Below, one piece after another: positions 18,028 to 26,040 of a stretch of DNA of 64,000 bases (positions are counted from its first letter, which is position 1; every line of letters starts with the position of its first letter). The stretch lies in the NCBI RefSeq assembly GCF_040218065.1, contig NZ_JAVJQE010000008.1, forward strand, positions 124,001 through 188,000, in the 5' to 3' direction. A program made the translations under genes and the position numbers. The notes below the pieces were generated by a model that worked only from the letters and a program-made list of their open reading frames with translations, was not told the origin of the DNA and did no database searches. The stretch is from Marivibrio sp040218065. GTDB lineage: Bacteria; Pseudomonadota; Alphaproteobacteria; UBA8366; Aestuariispiraceae.

Positions 18028-18510
18028 ATGGCCATTCAAGTGGGTGATGCGATTCCGTCCGTTGGACTGATGACGATGGGGACCGACGGGCCGGAGCCTG
18101 TCGATCCGGCGACGTACTTTGCGGGTCGTAAGGTGGTGGTCTTCTCCGTGCCGGGCGCCTTTACGCCGACCTGCTCGGCCAAGCATCTGCCGGGGTTCGT
18201 CCAGCATATCGACGCGCTGAAGGCGAAGGGCGTCGACGCCGTCGCCTGTCTGGCCGTCAACGACCCGTTCGTCATGGGCGCCTGGTCGAAGGACCAGGGC
18301 GCGGGCGGCAAGGTCGACATGTTGGCCGACGGGTCCGCCAAGTTCACCACCGCCCTCGGGTTGGAGCTCGATTTGATCGAGCGCGGCCTCGGCATGCGGG
18401 GCCAGCGCTTCGCCATGGTGGTCGACGACGGCAAGGTCACCCACCTCGCGGTCGAGGAGCCGGGCGCGTTCGAGGTCTCCTCGGCCGAGGCGATTCTCGA
18501 GGCGCTTTGA
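18028..18510 (+). CDS. Peroxiredoxin, Prx5 type
   Basis: A 160-residue thiol peroxidase of the AhpC/TSA superfamily, Prx5 subgroup. The peroxidatic cysteine is Cys49 in VPGAFTPTCS, and the VNDPFVMGAW and GLGMRGQRFAMVV blocks are typical. A second cysteine, Cys74 (VACLAV), could form a disulfide but the resolving partner is not certain. AGGAGG stands 10 bases before the ATG at 18028. It sits after the DsbD-type gene, continuing the redox theme, and converges with a flavoprotein gene. Confidence 0.93.
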   Translation: MAIQVGDAIPSVGLMTMGTDGPEPVDPATYFAGRKVVVFSVPGAFTPTCSAKHLPGFVQHIDALKAKGVDAVACLAVNDPFVMGAWSKDQGAGGKVDMLADGSAKFTTALGLELDLIERGLGMRGQRFAMVVDDGKVTHLAVEEPGAFEVSSAEAILEAL

Positions 18511-18518
18511 GCGGCGTC

Positions 18519-18551
18519 GCTCCCTCTCTCCTGTAGGTCAGGGGAGAGGGA
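18519..18551. repeat. Dispersed pyrimidine/purine palindromic repeat, copy 4
   Basis: CTCCCTCTCTCC and GGGGAGAGGG form a short hairpin with about 10 bases in the loop, filling the 41-base gap between two convergent genes. It may serve as a two-way terminator. Confidence 0.55.
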
Positions 18552-19139
18552 TCACGCGCCCTTGCGCCCCAACGCCTCCAGTTTCGCCAGCCAGCGGCGG
18601 CGCGCCGCCTCGCCGATCGCCTCCACCCCGCCGATCAGCGTCGCGGCGATCGGCTTGATCCCGACGAAGCCGAGGATGTTGCGCTTCAGGCTCTTCAGGC
18701 TGTGGGCGCCGTAGAACAGGCGATAGGCCAGGGCCGGCATCCCCATCGTGACCACGATCCGGGCGGAGCGGCCGGAAAGCCGCTTCTTCGGCAGCCCCTT
18801 CGCCTGATACTCGAAGGCGAAGCCGGGCCGCAGCGCCTGTTCCAGAAACAGCTTCAAGAGCCCCGGAATCGTCCCCAGCCAGAGCGGGTAGACGATCACC
18901 AGATGCTCCGCCCGCTCGATCGCGGCCTGGGCGTTCGCGATCGCGGGCGCGGGCGCCTCTGTCTCGAAGGCTTGCTTGGAGCGCAGAACCGGCACCTCCA
19001 GATCGCCGAGGTCGATCCGCTCCACCGAATGCCCCGCCGCCTCCGCGCCGCGCTGATAGGCGTCGGCCAGCGCTCGATCGAAATGGCCGGGCGCCGGGTC
19101 GGGGTGGCGGCCCAGCAGAATCAAGATGCGGCGCGTCAT
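18552..19139 (-). CDS. NAD(P)H-dependent flavodoxin-fold oxidoreductase
   Basis: A 195-residue protein of the flavodoxin_2 / NQO family (KefF, MdaB relatives). Visible pieces are the ILILLGRHPDP start, the YPLWLGTIPGLLKLFLEQAL segment typical of the FMN-site YPLWW motif, and GRSARIVVTMGMP. It starts 15 bases after tenA on the same strand, so it may be the last gene of the thiamine operon, but a role in thiamine metabolism has no support from the sequence. The substrate is unknown; quinone reduction is the family default. Confidence 0.85.
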   Translation of the reverse strand: MTRRILILLGRHPDPAPGHFDRALADAYQRGAEAAGHSVERIDLGDLEVPVLRSKQAFETEAPAPAIANAQAAIERAEHLVIVYPLWLGTIPGLLKLFLEQALRPGFAFEYQAKGLPKKRLSGRSARIVVTMGMPALAYRLFYGAHSLKSLKRNILGFVGIKPIAATLIGGVEAIGEAARRRWLAKLEALGRKGA

Positions 19140-19154
19140 AGGCCTTCTCTCAGC

Positions 19155-19841
19155 TTAGCCGTCGGGAACAGCCTCCCCCGCCAGCTCGTAGCCCATCGAC
19201 CAGAAGCGGGCCTCGAGCCGGGTCGCCTCCGTGAAGGTGCGGGCGAGCTGCGTCCTGCGATGATCGCTCAAGCTCTCCCGCTGCGCCAGCGCGTCGAGAT
19301 AGGCGCGCTCGTCCTCGGCGGCCGCGCGGTATTCGGCACCGGAATACATCGCGATCCACTCCTGATAGGGATTGCCCTCGCGCTTCAGCCAGGGTCGGTC
19401 GAGCAGCCAGGTCGCGATCTCCGCATAGCCCAGCATGCAGGGCGCCAGCGCGACATGCAGGTCGAGAAGACCGCCCGCCATGCCCCGCTCCAGCACATAG
19501 CGGGTGTAGGCGAGGCAGGCCTCCGCCTCCGGCGCGGCCAGGACGTCCGTCTCCTTCAGGCCCCAGCGCGCGCAATAGTCCAGATGCAGCGACAGCTCGA
19601 CGTCGAGGATCGCGGCCATGCCCTCCTTGGCGCGGCGCAGGTCGTCCGGCGTCTCCGCCTTGTAGCCGGCCAGCGCATAGGCGCGCGCGAAGTGGATCAG
19701 GAAGTGGTAATCCTGGATCAGATACTGCCGGAAGACCGTCTCCGGCAGATCCCCGCGGCCCATCCCCTCGACGAAGGGATGGCGGGTGTAGGCCGCCCAG
19801 TCCTCCGGACAGGCGGCTTTCAGATCCTCGAACAGAGCCAT
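19155..19841 (-). CDS. tenA: Aminopyrimidine aminohydrolase (thiaminase II) TenA
   Basis: Hydrolyses degraded thiamine pyrimidines (aminomethyl-HMP) to HMP for re-use. The 228-residue all-helical protein shows Asp44 (LIQDYHF), the catalytic Cys135 (LAPCMLGYAEI) and the late ATRLEARFW glutamate segment. GGGGAGTGAGCCG precedes the ATG. It is the seventh gene of the riboswitch-controlled run, 4 bases after thiY. With thiXYZ it forms the known salvage route for base-degraded thiamine. Confidence 0.95.
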   Translation of the reverse strand: MALFEDLKAACPEDWAAYTRHPFVEGMGRGDLPETVFRQYLIQDYHFLIHFARAYALAGYKAETPDDLRRAKEGMAAILDVELSLHLDYCARWGLKETDVLAAPEAEACLAYTRYVLERGMAGGLLDLHVALAPCMLGYAEIATWLLDRPWLKREGNPYQEWIAMYSGAEYRAAAEDERAYLDALAQRESLSDHRRTQLARTFTEATRLEARFWSMGYELAGEAVPDG

Positions 19842-19845
19842 CGGC

Positions 19846-20793
19846 TCACTCCCCCAGCACGACGGCGAAATTGTCGACCGGCGCCGGGGTCTCGACCAGC
19901 CCGGCCGCCTGCATGAACTCCGCGAAGCGCACGTAGCGTCCGCGATCGAGCGCGGACGGGCGCAGGGCGAAGCGCGGCAGCGTGTCGGCCCACGCGCGTC
20001 GGTTCAGCTCGTCGTCGAGCTCCTCGCCATAGGCCGCGAACATCTCCCAGCTCTCCTGCGGGTGGTTCATCAGATAGATCGTCGCCTCCTCGACCGCGTC
20101 CATGAAGGATTTGAGGGCCGGATCGTCGAGCCGGTCGCGATGGGCGATGTAGATCAGCTCGTCATAAACCGGCACGCCGTGCTCCTCGGGATAGAAGGCG
20201 CGGCCGGGCTCGCCCACGATGTCCATCTGGTTGAGCTCGAAGTTGCGGAAGGCGCCGATCACGGCGTCCACCTGGCCCGAGATCAGCGAGGGCGAGAGGG
20301 AGAAGTTGACGTTCACCAGCTCCACATCGTCGCTCGAAAGGCCGACTTGCCTCAGCATCGCGCCGAGCAGCGCGGTCTCGAATCCGCCGACGGAATAGCC
20401 GACGGTCTTGCCCTTCAGGTCGGCGATCTCTTCAATCGGCCCGTCGGCCAGCACGACCAGGGCGTTGAGCGGGGTGGCCACCAGCGTCCCGATTCGGGCG
20501 AGCGGCAGGCCCTCGGCCGTCTGGATGTGCAGTTGCGGCTGATAGCCGACGGCGAGGTCGGCCCGCCCAGCGGCGACCAACTTGGGCGGATCGTTGGGAT
20601 CGGCCGGTTCGATCATTTCGACCGCGAGGCCGTGCTTCTCGAACAGTCCCAACTCCTGCGCCACGATCAGCGGCGCGTGGTCGGGATTGACGAACCAGTC
20701 GAGCAGCAGCGTCAGCTTCTCCTGCGCCGCGGCGGGCGAGACGCTGAGCGCGAGGGCGAACAAGGCGGCGGGGAGGGTGAACCGTCGGGTCAT
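19846..20793 (-). CDS. thiY: Thiamine pyrimidine ABC transporter, binding protein (NMT1/ThiY-like)
   Basis: A 315-residue periplasmic binding protein of the NMT1/THI5-like family, with a signal peptide (residues 1-23, ending PAAAQ). The opening LTLLLDWFVNPDHAPLIVAQ is a hallmark of ThiY, which binds N-formyl-aminomethyl-HMP. It lies between the permease thiX and tenA. Ligand identity is inferred from family and operon; related proteins that bind HMP cannot be excluded. Confidence 0.92.
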   Translation of the reverse strand: MTRRFTLPAALFALALSVSPAAAQEKLTLLLDWFVNPDHAPLIVAQELGLFEKHGLAVEMIEPADPNDPPKLVAAGRADLAVGYQPQLHIQTAEGLPLARIGTLVATPLNALVVLADGPIEEIADLKGKTVGYSVGGFETALLGAMLRQVGLSSDDVELVNVNFSLSPSLISGQVDAVIGAFRNFELNQMDIVGEPGRAFYPEEHGVPVYDELIYIAHRDRLDDPALKSFMDAVEEATIYLMNHPQESWEMFAAYGEELDDELNRRAWADTLPRFALRPSALDRGRYVRFAEFMQAAGLVETPAPVDNFAVVLGE

Positions 20794-20800
20794 CGATACC

Positions 20801-21550
20801 TCATCTTTCGGGTTGCCAGCGGACCAGGCGTCGGCAGCCCCGGTCCACCAGGAAGAACAGGATCAGCGAGAAGGCGGCGAGGACGACCAGCGCCGCGAAC
20901 ATGGTCGAGACTTGCATGCGCGCGTTGGCGTGCAGCATCAGATAGCCGAGGCCCGCAGAGGAGCCGACCCACTCCCCCACCACCGCGCCGATCGGCGCGA
21001 CGGCGGCGGCCACCCGCAGGCCCGAGGCGAAGGCGGGCAACGCGGCCGGCAACCGCAGATGCATCAGCGTTGCGGCCTTCGACGCGCCCATCGTCCGGGC
21101 GAGATCGAGCCAGCCCGGATCGGTTCGCTTCAACCCGTCATAGAAGGCCGAGGTCACTGGGAAATAGATGATCAGCGTCGCCATCGCGACCTTGCTGGCC
21201 ATGCCGTAGCCGAACCAGAGCGTCAGCATCGGCGCCAGCGCAAAGACCGGCAAAGCCTGGCTGACCACCAGGACCGGCATCAGCCAGCGTCGGGCCGGGC
21301 GAAAGGCGCTCAGGCTCAGCGCGCTCGCCGCGCCGAGGATCGCGCCCAAGCCTAGGCCCATCAGGATTTCCGCCGCCGTGACCAGACCGTGGCGCGCCAG
21401 CAGCGCCGGCTTGTCGATCAGCACCTCGGCGACGGCCAGCGGGCCGGGCAGGATGAAGGCCGGCGCGCCGGTCAGCCAGACGATCGTCTGCCACGCCAGC
21501 AGCAGGCCCAGCGTCAACGTGACGGGGCGCAGCACGACGCCGGGGCTCAT
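20801..21550 (-). CDS. thiX: Thiamine pyrimidine ABC transporter, permease
   Basis: A 249-residue inner-membrane permease of the BPD_transp_1 (SsuC/TauC-like) family with about six membrane segments. The EAA-type cytoplasmic loop is visible as LARTMGASKAATLMHLRLPAALP. Its start overlaps the thiZ stop by ATGA (21547-21550), so expression is coupled. It pairs with ThiZ and ThiY. Confidence 0.92.
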   Translation of the reverse strand: MSPGVVLRPVTLTLGLLLAWQTIVWLTGAPAFILPGPLAVAEVLIDKPALLARHGLVTAAEILMGLGLGAILGAASALSLSAFRPARRWLMPVLVVSQALPVFALAPMLTLWFGYGMASKVAMATLIIYFPVTSAFYDGLKRTDPGWLDLARTMGASKAATLMHLRLPAALPAFASGLRVAAAVAPIGAVVGEWVGSSAGLGYLMLHANARMQVSTMFAALVVLAAFSLILFFLVDRGCRRLVRWQPER

Positions 21551-22344
21551 TCCGCCGCCTCCCGCGCCGCCGTCGGCGGATCGGGTCCGTCGCCGGCGGC
21601 CAGCCGTTCCAGCAGCCGGCCGTGCAGCGCCGCGATCGCCGGATCGTCGGTGGCGCGCGGCGTCGATCCGCCCGGCTCGATCGGGGCGGGGGCGAGGCGC
21701 GCGGGTCGGCCCGTCAGCACCTCCACCCGGTCGCCGACGCGCAAGGCCTCCAATGGATCATGCGTCACCAGCAGGACGGTGCGGCCCGCCAGCAGATCGA
21801 CGGCCAGCGCCTGGAGGCGGTGGCGGGTCAGCGCATCAAGCGACGAGAAGGGCTCGTCCATCAATACGACCGGGCGATCCTCCATCAAGGTCCGCGCCAG
21901 CGCCGTGCGCTGGCGCATGCCGCCGGACAACTCCGCCGGCAGCGCGCCGGCGCGATCGGCCAAGCCGACGGCGTCGAGCAGCGCCATCGCCCGATCCTTC
22001 AGCGCGCGCCCTGCAGGCCCGCGCATCTCGCCGCGAAGCCGCGGGCCCAACAGCACGTTGTCCAAGACGCTCGCCCAGGGCGCGAGCAGATCGCGCTGGG
22101 CCATGTAGGCGATTCGCCCGTCAAGCGGCGCGCCGTCGTCCGCCGCGACGCGCCCGGCGATCTCCGCCCCCTCCGCCGGCAAGGCGGCGATCAATCGCAA
22201 AAGGCTCGTCTTGCCGACGCCGCTGGGACCCAGCAGGCAGGTCCAACGGCCGGCCGGGATCCTCATGTCCAGGGAGTCGAAGACAGCGTCCGCCGCAAAG
22301 CGGAGGCGTGCGCCGTCGACGGTGACGCCGGGGGAGCGGCCCAT
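21547..22344 (-). CDS. thiZ: Thiamine pyrimidine ABC transporter, ATPase
   Basis: A 265-residue ABC ATPase. The Walker A loop is GPSGVGKTS, the signature is LSGGMRQRTALARTLM and Walker B is VVLMDEPFSSLD. It belongs to the nitrate/sulfonate/pyrimidine importer subgroup. It lies 8 bases after the TRAP-type binding protein and overlaps thiX. Its role in thiamine precursor uptake is inferred from the operon. Confidence 0.92.
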   Translation of the reverse strand: MGRSPGVTVDGARLRFAADAVFDSLDMRIPAGRWTCLLGPSGVGKTSLLRLIAALPAEGAEIAGRVAADDGAPLDGRIAYMAQRDLLAPWASVLDNVLLGPRLRGEMRGPAGRALKDRAMALLDAVGLADRAGALPAELSGGMRQRTALARTLMEDRPVVLMDEPFSSLDALTRHRLQALAVDLLAGRTVLLVTHDPLEALRVGDRVEVLTGRPARLAPAPIEPGGSTPRATDDPAIAALHGRLLERLAAGDGPDPPTAAREAAE

Positions 22345-22352
22345 CGTCGCGC

Positions 22353-23462
22353 TCAGGCCGCCCGGGCCTGGAAGTAGGCGCTGACGCCGACCGACGACCA
22401 GCGTCGGGCGGTTTCCTGCGCCGCGCGGTAGCTCTTCAGGATCTTCGGCCCCAGGCGCTCGTCCGCCATCGCCTCTTCGACGACCGGATCGGCCAGACGG
22501 CGGGCTTCGGCGATCACGTCGTCGGGCATGCGGAACAGGGTGACGCCGCGCTCGCTCTCAAGGCGATCCAGCGCTGCGGCGCTCTTCCAGTCGGCTTCGG
22601 CCAGCGCGTAGGCGTGCTCCGCCCGGCAGGCCTCCTCCACCACGAGCTTCAGATCTTCGGGGAGGCCGTCGTACTTGTCGCGCGCGACCAGCAGTTCGCC
22701 CGTGCCGTTCGGCTTGTTGAAGCCGGGCCAGGCGTAGTAGGGCGCGGCCTTGTAGAAGCCGAAAGCCTCGTCGATCCAGGGGTTCAGGAACTCCGCCCCG
22801 TCGACTACGCCGGACTGGAGGGCGGTGAAGATCTCGCCCGCCGGCAGCGTCGCCGGCGCGCCGCCCATACGGCGCAAGATCTCGCCGCCCAGCCCGACGA
22901 TGCGCACGCGCAGGCCCTTCACATCCTCCAGACTTTCGATCGGCCGCTTGAACCAGCCGGCCATCTGCATGCCGGTCTCCCCGGCCATGAAGCCCTTCAG
23001 GCCGAAGTCGGCGTAGAGATCGTCCCACAGCTGTTGGCCGCCGCCGTGATAGATCCAGGCCGCGTGCTCGCGCGAGCTGAGGCCGAAAGGCACGGTTGTG
23101 AAGAAGGACGCCGCGCGGTTCTTGCCCGTCCAGTAAACGGAGGCGGTGTGCGCCATGTCGGCCGCGCCCTGCGCGACCGCGTCGAACACCTCCAAGGCCG
23201 GGACCAGTTCGCCGGCGGCGTGAAGCTCGATCTGAAGGCGCCCGTCCGCGGCCTTCTCGATGCGCTCGGCGAGGCGCGCGGCGCTGGTCCCGGGGCCGGG
23301 CGAGTTCTTGGGCCAGCTGGTGACCATGCGCCAGCGGATCGGCGCGTCGGCGCGTGCGACGGTCGGCGCGGCGAGGGGCGCAGACAGGGCGCCGACGCCC
23401 GCGACGGACAGCCCCGCGCCTTTGAGGAAGCGGCGGCGGTCGGCGGTGGGCGTGTCGGTCAT
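22353..23462 (-). CDS. TRAP transporter substrate-binding protein (TakP/DctP-like)
   Basis: A 369-residue periplasmic binding protein of the DctP family. The N-terminus DRRRFLKGAGLSVAGVGAL is a Tat-type signal. The block VRIVGLGGEILRRMGGAPA followed by LPAGEIFTALQSGVVDGAE resembles TakP-like, 2-oxoacid-binding TRAP proteins. No DctQ or DctM membrane gene is present in the window. It sits between thiD (49 bases upstream) and thiZ (8 bases downstream) in the riboswitch-controlled operon, so a thiamine-related ligand or an associated organic acid is possible. AAGGAGGATCCCG precedes the ATG. Confidence 0.88.
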   Translation of the reverse strand: MTDTPTADRRRFLKGAGLSVAGVGALSAPLAAPTVARADAPIRWRMVTSWPKNSPGPGTSAARLAERIEKAADGRLQIELHAAGELVPALEVFDAVAQGAADMAHTASVYWTGKNRAASFFTTVPFGLSSREHAAWIYHGGGQQLWDDLYADFGLKGFMAGETGMQMAGWFKRPIESLEDVKGLRVRIVGLGGEILRRMGGAPATLPAGEIFTALQSGVVDGAEFLNPWIDEAFGFYKAAPYYAWPGFNKPNGTGELLVARDKYDGLPEDLKLVVEEACRAEHAYALAEADWKSAAALDRLESERGVTLFRMPDDVIAEARRLADPVVEEAMADERLGPKILKSYRAAQETARRWSSVGVSAYFQARAA

Positions 23463-23511
23463 CGGGATCCTCCTTGCCTTTCGGTCTGTCGGATCGAGGG
23501 AGTCTCAGCCT

Positions 23512-24324
23512 CTATTGCTGCCAGAGGCCGTGGAAATGATGGACGGGTCCGTGGCCGCGCCCGATCTCCAGGCTGTCGGCCATGGCGATGGCGTTGGCGA
23601 TGTAGGCCTTGGCCTGCTTGACGGAGTCCGACAGCGACTGACCCTTGGCGAGGCCGGCGGCGATCGCGGCCGAAAGGGTGCAGCCGGTGCCGTGCGTGTT
23701 TTTGGTCTGAAAGCGTCGCCCGGGCAGCCATTCGCTTTCTCCCTCTTCGGTGACGAGCAGGTCTGACGCGCTGTCCCCTGTCAGATGTCCGCCCTTCAGC
23801 AGCACCGCCTTCGGCCCGAGCGCCAGCAGTTTCCTAGCCGCCGCGGCCATCTGGTCGGGATCGGTGATCGGCTCTTTCAGCTTCAGGAGAGCCCCGGCCT
23901 CCGGCAGGTTGGGCGTGATGACGTCGGCCATCGGGACGAGATCGTTCAACAGCGCCTTCATGGCGTTCTTGTGCAGCAGGCGATCGCCCGATTTCGCGAT
24001 CATCACCGGGTCGAGCACGACCCATTTCGGCTTGTAGCGTTTCAGATCGAGGCGCACGGCCTCGATCACGTCGGCGCGACCGAGCATGCCGATCTTGACC
24101 GCGTCCACCGCGATGTCCTCGAACACCGCCTTCATTTGGGCGCGCACGAAGGTCGGGCTGACGTCGAACACGCCGTTGACGCCTTGAGTGTTCTGGGCGG
24201 TCAAGGCGGTGACGACCGAACACCCATAGACCCCCAAGGCGGAAAAGGTCTTCAGGTCGGCCTGGATTCCCGCCCCGCCGCCGGAGTCGGAGCCGGCGAC
24301 GGTCAATGCGATCGGGGTGCTCAT
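23512..24324 (-). CDS. thiD: HMP / HMP-phosphate kinase ThiD
   Basis: Phosphorylates hydroxymethylpyrimidine twice to give HMP-PP. The 270-residue ribokinase-fold enzyme has GSDSGGGAGIQADLKT at the start, VLDPVMIAKSG, LLKGGHL, and the anion-hole segment NTHGTGCTLSAAIAAGLAKG. Its ATG overlaps the thiE stop (ATGA, 24321-24324). It supplies one of the two substrates of ThiE; ThiM supplies the other. Confidence 0.97.
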   Translation of the reverse strand: MSTPIALTVAGSDSGGGAGIQADLKTFSALGVYGCSVVTALTAQNTQGVNGVFDVSPTFVRAQMKAVFEDIAVDAVKIGMLGRADVIEAVRLDLKRYKPKWVVLDPVMIAKSGDRLLHKNAMKALLNDLVPMADVITPNLPEAGALLKLKEPITDPDQMAAAARKLLALGPKAVLLKGGHLTGDSASDLLVTEEGESEWLPGRRFQTKNTHGTGCTLSAAIAAGLAKGQSLSDSVKQAKAYIANAIAMADSLEIGRGHGPVHHFHGLWQQ

Positions 24325-25034
24325 GGGTCGACCTCTTCTTGTTTTGGGGGGGAGGGCGCGGCGCGGGTCGCCTTGGCGGCGGCGACCGCGACGGCGAGAG
24401 ACCAGGCCGCGGCGCGCGGATCGGCCGCGGCGGCGACGGCGCTGACCAGGGCGACGCCGTCGGCGCCGGCCCGTACGACGGTCTCCGCGTTGGTCGCGTT
24501 GACGCCTGCGATGGCGCTGATCGGCAGTCCCGGTGCGACGCCGCGGATGCGCGCGACCCTGTCGCGCAACCCCGCGAGGCCGATCGGCGGATCTGGATTG
24601 CGTTTGCTGAGCGTGGTGAAGATCCCGCCGACGGATGCGTAGTCGACGACGCGAGGGTCGACGGCGTCGGCCTCCGCCGGGGTCTTCACGGTCACCCCGA
24701 CGACGGCGTCCGGACCCAGCAGCCGCCGCGCGTCGGCGGGAGCGATATCGTCGCGCCCGACATGCACCCCGTCGGCCTCGGCGGCCAGCGCCACGTCCGC
24801 GCGATCATTGATCAACAGCGGGACGCCCGTCCCCGCCAGGGCGCGTTTTAGCGCCCGCGCCATCTCGATCATCTCGCGAGTTCCGGTCTGCTTGGCGCGC
24901 AGCTGCACCAGCGTCGCCCCGCCCGCGACGGCTTCGCGAACCAGCCAAGCCGGGTCGCGCTCGCCCCAATGGTCGGGGCCGAGGATGAAATAGAGCGACA
25001 GATCCACAGGGGTCGGGCGCCGGTTTGCGGTCAT
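24321..25034 (-). CDS. thiE: Thiamine-phosphate synthase ThiE
   Basis: Joins HMP-PP and thiazole phosphate to give thiamine phosphate. The 237-residue TIM barrel shows VQLRAKQTGTREM, INDRADVALAAEADGVHVGR and IAGVNATNAETVVRAGADGV. I start at 25034, where the ATG overlaps the thiM stop by ATGA (25031-25034); the frame stays open far upstream, but that is antisense shadow. The C-terminus has an extra 30-residue alanine-rich stretch past the barrel. Confidence 0.95.
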   Translation of the reverse strand: MTANRRPTPVDLSLYFILGPDHWGERDPAWLVREAVAGGATLVQLRAKQTGTREMIEMARALKRALAGTGVPLLINDRADVALAAEADGVHVGRDDIAPADARRLLGPDAVVGVTVKTPAEADAVDPRVVDYASVGGIFTTLSKRNPDPPIGLAGLRDRVARIRGVAPGLPISAIAGVNATNAETVVRAGADGVALVSAVAAAADPRAAAWSLAVAVAAAKATRAAPSPPKQEEVDP

Positions 25035-25780
25035 GCGATCCTCCCGCGCGTCTGAACGGTCTCCGGGTCGAGCGCGGCCAGCGCATCGAGCAGCGCGGCC
25101 GGGAAGCCGCCCGGACCCGGCGCGCGCTCGGCCGCAAGCTCGCCCGCGATCCCGAAGGCCAGCGCGCCGGCGAGCGCCGCCTGCAGCGGGTCGGCTTCGA
25201 CCGCCAGAAACGCGGCGGTCGCCGCGCCGAGCGCGCACCCGGTTCCGGTCGTGCGCGCGAACAGCGGCGTGCCGTTGGCCACCGCGGCTCGCCGGTCGCC
25301 CAAGCGCAACTGATCGGTCTGGCCGCTGACGGCCAGGCAGCCGTGGTAGCGCGGCGCCTGCGCGCCGTCGAACAGCGCCGCGCGCTCCGCTTCGTTCAGT
25401 CGCAGGACCGCCGGGCCGCGCGCCGTCAGGCGCCGGGCGGCGGCCAGGCGCGCGGGCGCGCGTTCGATCATCACCGGATCGAGAAGCCAGGGGATCTTTG
25501 CGGCGCCGGCCGCGTCGACCGCCGTCTCGATCGCCCGGTCTCGGCGCGGATCGGGGGTTCCAAGATTGACGGCGAGCGCCCCGGCCGTGCGCACGAAGTC
25601 CCCCGTCTCGTCCGGATCGTCGGTCAGCGACGGGGTCGCGCCCAAGGCCAGAAGCGCATTGGCGCTCAACGTCGCAGCCGCGACGTTGGTTAGGACATGG
25701 ACCCTCGGCGCGGCGGCCCGCAGACGCTCCAGCGCGTTCGCGGCCGCGCGCAATCGATCGGCGGGGGCGTCCAACGGCAC
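25031..25780 (-). CDS. thiM: Hydroxyethylthiazole kinase ThiM
   Basis: Salvages thiazole alcohol by phosphorylation. The 249-residue protein shows VHVLTNVAAATLSANALLALGATP, LLDPVMI, and the late TGTGCALGAATAAFLA block. The start is GTG 25780; AAGGAGGG lies at 25795-25802, a long 14-base spacing, so the start is less certain than the identity. It is the first gene after the TPP riboswitch. No thiC, thiG or thiS is in the window, so this operon is for salvage. Confidence 0.93.
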   Translation of the reverse strand: MPLDAPADRLRAAANALERLRAAAPRVHVLTNVAAATLSANALLALGATPSLTDDPDETGDFVRTAGALAVNLGTPDPRRDRAIETAVDAAGAAKIPWLLDPVMIERAPARLAAARRLTARGPAVLRLNEAERAALFDGAQAPRYHGCLAVSGQTDQLRLGDRRAAVANGTPLFARTTGTGCALGAATAAFLAVEADPLQAALAGALAFGIAGELAAERAPGPGGFPAALLDALAALDPETVQTRGRIA

Positions 25781-25879
25781 GATCGCAGCCCAGGCCCTCC
25801 TTCGGCCGGCGTCGATCCGGCGGGCGACCTTGGCGTGGGGCGGGGCGGCGATCCCAAGTTCTCGTGAAAGAAGCGAGGC

Positions 25880-25990
25880 GATCTCCGTTCCCTACGCCGG
25901 TCCTAGCCGGATCAGGTTCCACGGGTTGGCGCATGCGGCGTGCGCGCCTCTCAGCCCCTCGCTCCAAACTGGGGGCACCCCGACGAGATG
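25880..25990 (-). promoter_or_regulatory. TPP riboswitch (THI element)
   Basis: On the minus strand the two invariant arms are plain: GGGGTGCCCC, GGGGCTGAGAGG, then AACCCGTGGAACCTGATCCG, GGCTAGGACCGGCGTAGGGA. These are the CUGAGA pyrimidine-sensing loop and the pyrophosphate-sensing ACCUGAUC/GGAUAAUxCCxGCGUAGGGA region of the TPP aptamer. P1 can form between ATCTC and GAGAT at the ends. It lies about 100 bases before thiM and should repress the operon when TPP is high. The spacer holds no strong terminator, so I favour control of translation. Confidence 0.95.
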
Positions 25991-26000
25991 TCTGAACTAG

Positions 26001-26028
26001 AAGGTAAACAGTCCGCGCTCTTTTGCAA
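26001..26028 (-). promoter_or_regulatory. Possible promoter of the thiamine operon
   Basis: On the minus strand TTGCAA (26023-26028) and TACCTT (26001-26006) are 16 bases apart. Transcription would start near 25994, right at the 5' end of the riboswitch. The -10 is a weak match; position is the main support. Confidence 0.4.
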
Positions 26029-26040
26029 GGGCGCGCTGGG

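Noticed and set aside
24321..25780. De novo thiamine synthesis operon
   Set aside because: thiC, thiG, thiS and thiO are not in the window; the genes present are salvage, coupling and uptake functions.
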